A stretch of DNA of 10,275 nucleotides from Candidatus Njordarchaeota archaeon (lineage in GTDB: Archaea > Asgardarchaeota > Njordarchaeia > Njordarchaeales > Njordarchaeaceae): NCBI GenBank assembly GCA_029856615.1, contig JAHKLF010000032.1:1-10275 (forward strand), in the 5' to 3' direction. Below, piece after piece: positions 1 to 6,199 of the stretch. How positions within the stretch are numbered: the first letter of the stretch is position 1; each line of letters starts with the position of its first letter. A program made the translations under genes and the position numbers. A model generated the notes under the pieces. It saw only the letters and a program-made list of their open reading frames with translations. It did no database searches and was not told the DNA's origin.

Positions 1-447
1 GTACGGAATTGCAAGAATACTCAACGCTACAGCTCCAGCAAAAGCCGAAAAACCAAAATAAATTACGATAACCGCGTATCCAAATATTCCAGCAACGATC
101 GATGGTGTACCTGACAATATATCTACCAAACTTCTAACAAATTCTGAATAGCGCCCCCTACCGTATTCTCCCAAATATAATCCTGCAAAGAACCCGATTG
201 GAAAACTCAGTCCCATCGTCAATGCTGCTAATATTAACGTACCTTCAATAGCATTCGCTATTCCCCCTCCTGGCTCTCCAGGAGGTTTTGGAAGCGATAA
301 TAAGAATTCAAGACTTATTGCTTGGATTCCATTAATTATTATAACTATAATTATGTGGAATAATGGCAAGCTAACAACGAGAAAGGATACTATTGCGAAG
401 AACGTAAATGCCATGTCTTTGATTTTTCTCAACATTTTATTCACCAT
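1..447 (-). CDS. pstA: Phosphate ABC transporter permease PstA (3'-truncated by window edge)
   Basis: Inner-membrane permease of the phosphate importer PstSCAB, pairing with PstC. Translating the minus strand from ATG 447 gives 149 codons, open to the window edge, so the C-terminal half, including the EAA loop that docks the ATPase, is missing. Visible are a first hydrophobic helix (about residues 14-38), a GGGIANAIEGT stretch (about 60-70) and the PstA-typical LGEYGRGRYSEF...DILSGTPSIVAGIFGY block (about 93-128). The start overlaps the end of pstC by 7 bases. A GAGG lies 8 bases before ATG 447. An alternative start is ATG 435, preceded by GGTGA at 5 bases spacing. pstB and possibly phoU may follow off the left edge, but this cannot be seen. 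The identification is firm; the exact start is not. Confidence 0.93.
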   Translation of the reverse strand, partial: MVNKMLRKIKDMAFTFFAIVSFLVVSLPLFHIIIVIIINGIQAISLEFLLSLPKPPGEPGGGIANAIEGTLILAALTMGLSFPIGFFAGLYLGEYGRGRYSEFVRSLVDILSGTPSIVAGIFGYAVIVIYFGFSAFAGAVALSILAIPY

Positions 448-1355
448 CTCTTAAGCCTCTTTAGGAGAATAACGCCTACGAAGTTAACGATTAGGGAGAT
501 AATGAATAATATCAAACCCATACCGATTAGCGCTGCAACGTGTAACCGACTCGTTGCTTCTATGAATTCATTCGCTATTACTGCGGCTAGAGTATATCCG
601 GGACTAAATAAAGATAAAGTAATATTGGGTTGGTTTCCGATGACCATTGTTACCGCTAATGTCTCACCTAGAGCTCTTCCATATGCGAGAATAGTCCCCG
701 CGAAAATTGCTGTTCGTGAAAAAGGTATGGTTATATGCCTTATTGTTTCATATCGGGTTGCTCCTAATGCATACATAGCGTCCTTAAGATCCTTAGGTAC
801 GCTCTCGAATGCTTCTTTAAATATTGAGGTCATTATTGGAGTTATCATAAATACAAGGACTAGAGTGGCTGTAAGATAACAGTATCCAAAGGTCTCTCCA
901 CTGAAAAAAGGAATAAAAGATAATGGTTTAAAGAGAGGATGAATAACATCACGAATAAGCGGCGCTAGATAGAATATAGCCCATAATCCTATAACTACGC
1001 TGGGTATTGCGGCGATCAGTTCTATTGTAGTTGTCAAAAACTCTCTCAACTTAGGAGGTGCTATTTCCGTTAGAAACGTAGCTATCCCGATACTAATTGG
1101 TATTGCTATGAGAAGTGCTAATGTCGCTGTAAAAAGTGTGCCATAAATCATGGGTAATGCTCCATATATGTTAGCTTTGGGATCCCAATTCCAGCCAAAG
1201 AAGAAAGAAAAGCCATATCTTAATATGACCTCGGCGGAGTGAAGTATCAGTTCTCCAACTAGAAGAGCTATTATGCAAAGAACTACTATCGTGAAGAAAA
1301 AAGCTATGTACTTAAAGGCTAAATTTAAATCAATCTTGACTCTAACGGACTTCAT
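441..1355 (-). CDS. pstC: Phosphate ABC transporter permease PstC
   Basis: Membrane subunit forming the phosphate channel with PstA, 304 residues, normal for the family. It has an N-terminal helix (about 16-37), a periplasmic segment with FGWNWDPKANIYGALPMIYGT (about 53-73), and further helices at about 74-97, 112-133, 160-180, 216-240 and 275-298. The ABC-permease EAA loop, which contacts the ATPase, is DAMYALGATRYETIRHITIP (192-211). The RALGETLAVTMVIGN block (227-241) is typical of PstC. ATG 1355 lies 14 bases inside the end of pstS and is preceded by GGGAG at 7 bases spacing, so it is translationally coupled to pstS. Its stop overlaps the pstA start. Genes, order and overlaps indicate a single transcript. 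Confidence 0.96.
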   Translation of the reverse strand: MKSVRVKIDLNLAFKYIAFFFTIVVLCIIALLVGELILHSAEVILRYGFSFFFGWNWDPKANIYGALPMIYGTLFTATLALLIAIPISIGIATFLTEIAPPKLREFLTTTIELIAAIPSVVIGLWAIFYLAPLIRDVIHPLFKPLSFIPFFSGETFGYCYLTATLVLVFMITPIMTSIFKEAFESVPKDLKDAMYALGATRYETIRHITIPFSRTAIFAGTILAYGRALGETLAVTMVIGNQPNITLSLFSPGYTLAAVIANEFIEATSRLHVAALIGMGLILFIISLIVNFVGVILLKRLKRW

Positions 1356-2481
1356 AATAAATCTCCCTTCTCCTAATATCTATAAGAAAATCCTCACACA
1401 TCTTAACAATGAGGAATCCTGAAAACCTTATACGAGAAATCGACTCAGAATTCAACTCTCTTACTTCTTCTGGTATTGGAACATAATCCAACTCAGCGGC
1501 GTAATCTTGACCTTCTGTATTTATCCAATTTAACCACTTAATTAACGCTAAATACTTTTCATAGTTTCTCTGCTCTGCATAGACAAGCATATACGAAAAA
1601 CTTGATATTGGATAAGATTTTTTCCCTGGAGCATTAACTATGGTTACATTACCCCAAAAATCCCAGCCCTTTGGTAAATAAGCAGCTGCGCTAGCTGCTG
1701 CCGCTTTAATGGTGGTCATATTAGCTTCTACAAAGAATCCGTCCGCATTTTTAATTAGTATAGTTGACATATTATTTTGAAGCGCATAAGCTAGTTCTAT
1801 GTAACCTATTGAGTAAGGAATTTGCAAAATTGCTTGTGAGACCCCCTGGTTACCCTTCTGCGCGATACCTCTAGATCCCACTTCGGGAGGAAAAGAAAAT
1901 ATCTTCGTTTTTCCTATTCTTAACCTCCATTCCTCGCTTATGCTTGATAAATAATCTGTAAAAATATATGTAGTACCGCTTGAGTCCGACCGTTTAACAA
2001 CTATTATGTCCTCATCCGGAAGCGTAATATTTGAATTAAGCGCTGCGATAGCAGGGTCGTTCCATTTACTTATTTTTCCAAGATATATGTCCGCGATAAT
2101 TTCCCCCGTTAATTTAATGCGATAATTCAGATCGGGAATATTATAAGCTAAGACAACGGCTCCAAGAGTAAATGGTATATGGAGAATCGTTCCTTTCTTT
2201 ATTGCCATTTCGTATTCTTCTTCATTCATAGGTGCATCGCTGCAAGCGAAGTCTACGAGCCCTTCGATTATTAACCTTATTCCCCCACCACTGCCGACTG
2301 CCCTGTAATTAATTGTAATATTAGAATAGGATTCCTGAAATTTAACTCTCCATTTCTCTATCAACGGGTAGGGGAAAGTCGCACCAGCACCGAGAAGAGT
2401 AACTATTCTTCCTTTTGGTATAAATAGGAGATAAAGAATACATATAATAATAATGAAAATTACTGAGAATTTTTTACTCAT
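1342..2481 (-). CDS. pstS: Phosphate-binding protein PstS
   Basis: Extracytoplasmic phosphate receptor of the Pst importer, 379 residues. A hydrophobic helix at residues 5-21 acts as signal or membrane anchor; C14 lies inside it and there is no clean lipobox. The mature part aligns with E. coli PstS: GAGATFP (31-37), AVGSGGG (61-67), DFACSDAPM (78-85), DIYLGKISKWND (131-142), KRSDSSGTTYIFTDYL (163-178) and GNQGVSQ (210-216). Residues T35, S64, D82, R164, D166, S168, G169 and T170 correspond to the E. coli phosphate ligands, including the Asp that favours phosphate over sulfate. About 25 residues at the C-terminus (from about 355) exceed the usual family end and run over the pstC ribosome binding site. 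It is the first gene of pstSCA, 89 bases after the regulator gene on the same strand. Confidence 0.96.
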   Translation of the reverse strand: MSKKFSVIFIIIICILYLLFIPKGRIVTLLGAGATFPYPLIEKWRVKFQESYSNITINYRAVGSGGGIRLIIEGLVDFACSDAPMNEEEYEMAIKKGTILHIPFTLGAVVLAYNIPDLNYRIKLTGEIIADIYLGKISKWNDPAIAALNSNITLPDEDIIVVKRSDSSGTTYIFTDYLSSISEEWRLRIGKTKIFSFPPEVGSRGIAQKGNQGVSQAILQIPYSIGYIELAYALQNNMSTILIKNADGFFVEANMTTIKAAAASAAAYLPKGWDFWGNVTIVNAPGKKSYPISSFSYMLVYAEQRNYEKYLALIKWLNWINTEGQDYAAELDYVPIPEEVRELNSESISRIRFSGFLIVKMCEDFLIDIRRREIYYEVR

Positions 2482-2539
2482 CTCACTTGACCCTTCTGTG
2501 TATTAAAAAAGTAGGATTTTTCATGGGTTTTAAATTTGA

Positions 2540-2545
2540 TATAAA
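2540..2545 (-). promoter_or_regulatory. Candidate TATA box of the pst operon
   Basis: On the minus strand TTTATA occurs about 60 bases before the pstS ATG. A start of transcription about 25 bases downstream (near 2517) would give a leader of about 35 bases. The upstream BRE is weak, and a second A/T-rich element (TTTAAA near 2530) is an alternative. Read-through from the regulator gene is also possible. Confidence 0.35.
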
Positions 2546-2570
2546 GGTAGAAAACAATGCTATACGCCGA

Positions 2571-3662
2571 CTATAAAGCGGGCTTATATACTATTTCTCC
2601 GAAATCTATAGGAATTCTATAACCAGGAACCCCGCTAACGATTTTTCTTACTTCCTCGGATTTCAAATAATTAACAAAGTCTCTCACTGCTTCTTTATTT
2701 AACCGATTAATCGGTATGACAAAGTCGTACTTCTCCCACGTAACATGCAGACATTTCAATCCATAGTTCTCTGCGACAAAGCGAAGAACTAGACCGTAAT
2801 CAGCTTGTCCAGTCGCAATACTTTTTGCGACATCAAAATGCGTTTTTGCCTCACTCCCATATCCCGGTATTTTACGCTTTAATTCTTCGGGTTTTAAATC
2901 TCTTCCTCTAGCTACTTGATCTATAAGATAATCTAATAGGATTCTAGTCCCGGATCCCACGTTCCTATTTGATAACCTATAGCCCCTCTCTATGGCTTCT
3001 TCTAAACTATTTATCATAACATCAGGTCGAAATGCCAAGCACATCTCACGTTCGTAACCTCTAATAACTGCAACTTTTTCTTCTAACCAATATCTCTTTA
3101 AGAATGGAATGTTGTACTCTCCCGTCTCTAAATCTAACAGATGCACTCCAGTTATATCAGCCTCGTTAAGCATGAGAACTAGTAATCCCGCACAGGATCC
3201 TATCCAAGCAAACTCTACATCTAGGTTGTGTGACCGTGCGTATGAGCTCAATATGACCTCTAATATTGGATCATGACTGCCCGCAAATATGATGTCTGGT
3301 AATGTGTACTCCCTAGTTATCAGACCCGTTGAAATGTCTAGTCCATATTCTTTAGCTTTGGAGAAGTAAAATTCCAGAAGTTTCTTTCCTTCCTCAGTTA
3401 CTGTTGCGCCCCCGCCTTTTATTCCACCACGCTTTCTAGTTATTAATTCTATTCCGAGCTCTCTCTCCGTCTTTGTAATCCAATCCCAAGCTCTAGAATA
3501 TGGAATACCCAAGCTCCTTGTTGCTGAATAAAGAGAGCCCCTTTCAATTATCAATTTGAGAAGATTAGCAATCCTCTCGTCGATGACCTTCTTGCCTTTA
3601 TATTCAAGAACCAAATGAATTCTCGGTTTTAACTTTGATAATATATCCTCCATATTACGCAT
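2571..3662 (-). CDS. ModE/LysR-type winged-helix regulator with C-terminal PBP-like oxyanion-binding domain
   Basis: Likely cytoplasmic one-component transcription factor sensing molybdate or tungstate. From ATG 3662 it has 363 residues. Residues 29-95 form a ModE-like winged helix: RIANLLKLIIERGSLYSATRSLGIPYSRAWDWI, then the wing LITRKRGGIKGGGATVTEEG. Residues 123-360 form a periplasmic-binding-protein-like domain of the COG1910 type with no signal peptide. Hallmarks are FAGSHDPILE (126-135), NRNVGSGTR (232-240), EAKTHFDVA near 271-279 and GQADYGL (285-291). This domain replaces the molbindin domain of E. coli ModE. ATG 3662 was preferred because GGTGG lies 8 bases upstream; GTG 3677 in frame is the longer alternative (368 residues). 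It diverges from tupABC, which indicates local control of tungstate uptake. Ligand identity (tungstate versus molybdate) is inferred from that neighbour. Confidence 0.87.
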   Translation of the reverse strand: MRNMEDILSKLKPRIHLVLEYKGKKVIDERIANLLKLIIERGSLYSATRSLGIPYSRAWDWITKTERELGIELITRKRGGIKGGGATVTEEGKKLLEFYFSKAKEYGLDISTGLITREYTLPDIIFAGSHDPILEVILSSYARSHNLDVEFAWIGSCAGLLVLMLNEADITGVHLLDLETGEYNIPFLKRYWLEEKVAVIRGYEREMCLAFRPDVMINSLEEAIERGYRLSNRNVGSGTRILLDYLIDQVARGRDLKPEELKRKIPGYGSEAKTHFDVAKSIATGQADYGLVLRFVAENYGLKCLHVTWEKYDFVIPINRLNKEAVRDFVNYLKSEEVRKIVSGVPGYRIPIDFGEIVYKPAL

Positions 3663-3698
3663 ATCAGCGGCCACCACATGAGTAAATCAATAGTAAAA

Positions 3699-3706
3699 CT
3701 TATAAG
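3699..3706. promoter_or_regulatory. Palindromic TATA box shared by the regulator gene and tupA
   Basis: CTTATAAG reads the same on both strands. Plus strand: GTAAAA directly upstream fits an archaeal BRE, predicting a tupA start near 3728. Minus strand: an A-run directly upstream also fits a BRE, predicting a regulator start near 3676 with a leader of about 15 bases before ATG 3662. A second A/T-rich element, AAATATAT at about 3720-3727, could instead give a nearly leaderless tupA mRNA. Confidence 0.5.
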
Positions 3707-3726
3707 GTTTTTTTCAGATAAATATA

Positions 3727-3750
3727 TCGTTATCCGATATCGGATAATGA
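3727..3750. promoter_or_regulatory. Palindromic operator candidate in front of tupA
   Basis: Positions 3730-3747 (TTATCCGATATCGGATAA) are a perfect 18-bp palindrome. It extends to 24 bp (3727-3750) with a single mismatched pair. It lies at the predicted tupA transcription start and ends 4 bases before ATG 3754. The outer arm ATCGTTAT resembles the known E. coli ModE half-site (ATCGnTAT type), which fits the ModE-like regulator encoded next door. A bound dimer there would block tupABC transcription. Confidence 0.65.
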
Positions 3751-3753
3751 ATA

Positions 3754-4671
3754 ATGGTGAAAAAAGTGGATAGAAAAAGAATACTTGCACTACTTATTTT
3801 GATCTTAATTATGATCGTTAGCGCTATTATATATTGGAAATATCTGACTCCCTCAGTCAAAGTCTTGAGAGTTTCGACAACAACTAGCCTTTATGCTACT
3901 GGTTTATTAGACTTCTTAGCTGACGAATTTAAAAAGATGCGCCCAAATGTCGTCATACAGTTTATAGCTGTAGGAAGCGGTGCAGCATTAAAGCTTGCAG
4001 AAAAAGGAGATGTTGACATGGTATTTGTACATGCTCCCAATCTTGAAAAAGAATACATTGAGGAAGGAATTTTAATTAATGGCACTATTTTTGCTTACAA
4101 CAACTTCATTATCGTTGGTTCAGTCAATGATCCAGCTAATATAAGCAACTGCGATCCCGTTGAGGCAATGCGAAGAATATACGAAACAGGAGAAGCCGGC
4201 AAAGCCTTATTCGTAAGCCGCGGAGATAATTCAGGTACGCACCAACGCGAGTTGCTTTTATGGAGATTAGCTGAATTAAATGCTACTGGCAAATCCTGGT
4301 ACATTGAAACTGGAAGCGGCATGTCCGAAACGCTACTTGTGGCTAATGAAAAGGATGCGTATACATTAACTGATACTGGGACATATCTTAAGTTGAAGAG
4401 GGAGAATAAATTACCTAATTTGGAAACCTTAGTAGATGAAGGATTCGTTTTGTTAAATATTTACTCCGCGTATATCGTGAACCCAGATGTTCACCCGCAT
4501 GTAAAATATGATTTGGCAATGGACTTCCTCCTTTTCGTTATTTCGAATGAAGGGCAAGAGTTAATAGGCTCATATGGTGTTGAAGAATTCGGAGTGCCAT
4601 TATTTTATCCCGCTAAAGGAAAGGAAAATGATTTATACTCTGCATGGCTTTGGTTCGCTAATCAACCTTAA
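3754..4671 (+). CDS. tupA: Tungstate-binding protein TupA
   Basis: Extracytoplasmic receptor of the TupABC tungstate importer, 305 residues. A positively charged N-terminus and a hydrophobic helix (about 10-28) form the signal or membrane anchor. Family hallmarks are the ligand-loop motif STTTSLYATGLLD (41-53), VGSGAALKLAEKGDVD (73-88), VFVHAPNLEKEYIEEG (90-105), SRGDNSGTH (155-163) and YTLTDTGTY (203-211). These separate TupA from ModA and WtpA. ATG 3754 lacks a ribosome binding site. GTG 3766 is preceded by GGTGA at 5 bases and may be the true start, unless the transcript is nearly leaderless. It is the first gene of tupABC, downstream of the palindromic operator. High-affinity tungstate import would serve tungsten-pterin enzymes. 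Molybdate cannot be excluded as a second ligand. Confidence 0.94.
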   Translation: MVKKVDRKRILALLILILIMIVSAIIYWKYLTPSVKVLRVSTTTSLYATGLLDFLADEFKKMRPNVVIQFIAVGSGAALKLAEKGDVDMVFVHAPNLEKEYIEEGILINGTIFAYNNFIIVGSVNDPANISNCDPVEAMRRIYETGEAGKALFVSRGDNSGTHQRELLLWRLAELNATGKSWYIETGSGMSETLLVANEKDAYTLTDTGTYLKLKRENKLPNLETLVDEGFVLLNIYSAYIVNPDVHPHVKYDLAMDFLLFVISNEGQELIGSYGVEEFGVPLFYPAKGKENDLYSAWLWFANQP

Positions 4672-4698
4672 AAATTCTATAAATTTTTTACTTTTTCT
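4669..4698 (+). terminator. A/T hairpin and U-rich tract between tupA and tupB (possible partial terminator)
   Basis: AAAAATT (4670-4676) pairs with AATTTTT (4682-4688) over a 5-base loop, and the T-rich run TTTTTTACTTTTTCT follows (4684-4698). Archaeal polymerases terminate at such U tracts. Placed after the binding-protein gene, it could make tupA mRNA more abundant than tupBC mRNA. Confidence 0.4.
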
Positions 4699-4699
4699 A

Positions 4700-4719
4700 C
4701 ACCTTATCCAATAAGGGTG
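4700..4719 (+). promoter_or_regulatory. Hairpin covering the tupB ribosome binding site
   Basis: CCTTAT (4702-4707), loop CCA, ATAAGG (4711-4716) is a perfect 6-bp stem. With one bulged G, CACCTTAT and ATAAgGGTG pair over 8 bp (4700-4719). The 3' arm contains the GGGTG Shine-Dalgarno element and the GTG 4717 start candidate, so folding would hide the tupB start. Confidence 0.45.
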
Positions 4720-5373
4720 AAAATCTTGGTTTTATCCAGCGAAGTCTTGGAGATTACGATACGTTCTCTTATGATTTCTTCTACGGCGACAATACTTTCT
4801 TCATCTTGGTCAATACCCCTTTCATTAAGATTATCTAGCTCCCATTCCAAGTTGACTAATTTGATTGTCAGCATCTTTAACGCATTAATTGGATTACCTA
4901 CTGTTATAGTTGGGCTTTTCCTCTACATGTTATTAAGTAGAACTGGTCCTCTTGGCTTTTTACAGATACTTTATACCCCTATTGCAATAATTTTGGGCGA
5001 AGCAATTCTGATAACCCCTCTAATAGTCTCCCTTGCTTATGAAGTTTTTTACAAGGCTAGAGTAGAATATTGGGAAGTAGCCTTGACTTTAGGAGCTGAT
5101 ACTTACCAAGCATATCGTACTATGCTTAGGGAGACATTATCTGATGTAATAATTATATTTCTAATCGCTTTTAGCAGAGCACTAGGAGAGCTGGGTGTTG
5201 CACTCATAGTTGGGGGTAATATAAGAGGATTTACAAGAGTATTTACCACTACAATAGCTCTTGAAATCGCAAAAGGCAACTTTGAATTTGCTCTCACATT
5301 AGGCCTAATCCTTCTGATAATAATTTCTACAATAACAGCGATAATTAGAATTTTAGGAGTGCGAAGAGAATGA
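4717..5373 (+). CDS. tupB: Tungstate ABC transporter permease TupB
   Basis: Membrane subunit that carries tungstate delivered by TupA, 218 residues, normal size. Hydrophobic helices lie at about 16-36, 47-73, 84-108, 143-166 and 190-212. Hallmarks of the family are LIGLPTVIVGLFLYMLLSRTGPLG (58-80), the EAA loop EVALTLGADTYQAYRTMLRE (120-139) and IVGGNIRGFTRVFTTTIALE (164-183). The start is uncertain: GTG 4717 lies inside a GGGTGA Shine-Dalgarno element, whereas TTG 4726 follows that element at a good 5-base spacing and would shorten the protein by three residues. The gene sits 45 bases after tupA and overlaps tupC by four bases (ATGA), so tupB and tupC are translationally coupled. Confidence 0.93.
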   Translation: MKILVLSSEVLEITIRSLMISSTATILSSSWSIPLSLRLSSSHSKLTNLIVSIFNALIGLPTVIVGLFLYMLLSRTGPLGFLQILYTPIAIILGEAILITPLIVSLAYEVFYKARVEYWEVALTLGADTYQAYRTMLRETLSDVIIIFLIAFSRALGELGVALIVGGNIRGFTRVFTTTIALEIAKGNFEFALTLGLILLIIISTITAIIRILGVRRE

Positions 5374-6080
5374 TTGAACTACAAAATGTTACATTCGTTT
5401 ACCCCAATGGAATTTTGGCATTGGACAATGTGACACTCAAAATTACAGATGAAATAACGATCATAATGGGGGCCAATGGTTCTGGTAAAACAACTTTACT
5501 CAAAATACTTGCATGCCTCTATAAACCTACAAGAGGAAGAGTTCTTATTGATGGAAGAGATTTCTGGGTACTAAATAAGAAAGAGCGGCTTAAAATTCGT
5601 CGGAAGATCGTTTACATTCACGAAAATCCAGTACTATTCCGCGGCACAGTGCTAGAAAACATAATGTATCCATTGATAGTACGGGATCATCATGTAGAAG
5701 AAGCTAGAAAAAAGGCATTAAGTATTGTAGAAAAATTAGGGATTAAGCATTTGATTAATAGACGTAGGCAAGAGCTTTCGGCAGGCGAAGCCCAATTAGT
5801 AGCATTCGCTAGGGCTATCGTTGCCGATCCAGAATATATCTTGATGGATGAACCAACGAATGCGTTAGATAGTGAGAAAAGAGAAATCGTCGAAAACTTC
5901 ATCATCCAATTAGTAAAAAAGAGGCGAAAATTTGTCATAGCGACTCATGATAGATTACTTGCTGCCAGATTGTCCTCGAAAATCATTGAGTTATCTGAAG
6001 GAAAAATCCTACGCATCTCATCCTCTAACGAATTATTGGCCAAGATTAAATCAATTTTGTTTCAAAAAGATGAATCATGA
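5370..6080 (+). CDS. tupC: Tungstate ABC transporter ATP-binding protein TupC
   Basis: Cytoplasmic ATPase that powers TupB, 236 residues. It has Walker A GANGSGKT (34-41), ABC signature LSAGE (136-140, variant of LSGGQ), Walker B YILMDE (156-161) with D-loop NALD, and the switch histidine in ATHD (H193). At the Q-loop the usual FQNP reads HENP (84-87), so Glu stands where the catalytic Gln is expected. HENPVLFRGTVLENIMYP otherwise matches the TupC-type segment after the Q-loop. ATG 5370 overlaps the tupB stop, and GGAG lies about 10 bases upstream. Short C-terminal extension and no regulatory domain, so control of uptake is probably transcriptional. Last gene of the operon. Confidence 0.93.
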   Translation: MIELQNVTFVYPNGILALDNVTLKITDEITIIMGANGSGKTTLLKILACLYKPTRGRVLIDGRDFWVLNKKERLKIRRKIVYIHENPVLFRGTVLENIMYPLIVRDHHVEEARKKALSIVEKLGIKHLINRRRQELSAGEAQLVAFARAIVADPEYILMDEPTNALDSEKREIVENFIIQLVKKRRKFVIATHDRLLAARLSSKIIELSEGKILRISSSNELLAKIKSILFQKDES

Positions 6081-6084
6081 TGCA

Positions 6085-6101
6085 TTTTTAATTCTCTTTC
6101 T
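6085..6101 (+). terminator. T-rich tract after tupC
   Basis: TTTTTAATTCTCTTTCT starts four bases after the tupC stop. It has no stem but fits a U-tract terminator of archaeal type ahead of the separate sufS promoter. Weak evidence. Confidence 0.3.
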
Positions 6102-6119
6102 ACCGAAATATGAGTACTC

Positions 6120-6183
6120 TTACAGTGAATTCTTACGACATCATTTATATTTTTCCCAAAACTACATTACCTTTACAGTGTAA
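6120..6183 (+). promoter_or_regulatory. sufS promoter with two TTACAGTG repeats
   Basis: TATA-like TTTATAT at 6144-6150 predicts transcription from about 6173, giving a leader of about 27 bases. TTACAGTG occurs at 6120-6127 and again at 6173-6180, exactly 53 bases apart (about five helical turns), flanking the TATA box. The second copy is part of a perfect inverted repeat TTACA-G-TGTAA (6173-6183) at the expected start site. This arrangement suggests an operator pair for an unidentified regulator. The rest of the 119-base gap holds no gene. Confidence 0.45.
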
Positions 6184-6199
6184 TAATTCGGGTGTAATC

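Noticed and set aside
502..879. 125-codon plus-strand frame inside pstC
   Set aside because: Antisense shadow of a well-supported PstC frame; no domain or ribosome binding site recognised.
1342..2481. Sulfate-, molybdate- or tungstate-binding protein instead of PstS, given the tup operon nearby
   Set aside because: All eight phosphate ligand positions, including D166, match E. coli PstS, and pstC and pstA follow.
3727..3750. Intrinsic terminator reading of the palindrome before tupA
   Set aside because: It has no loop and no following T-run, and lies at the promoter of a divergent pair, so a DNA-binding site is more likely.
3891..4322. Two minus-strand frames inside tupA
   Set aside because: Shadows of the TupA frame with no features of real proteins.
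5947..6183. 78-codon plus-strand frame over the end of tupC and the sufS promoter
   Set aside because: Overlaps tupC in another frame and covers the sufS promoter; composition unlike a protein.
6110..6199. N-terminal extension of SufS by 30 codons to ATG 6110
   Set aside because: The segment contains the TATA box and the operator-like repeats, has no SufS similarity, and ATG 6200 has a GGGTG ribosome binding site and a normal N-terminus.
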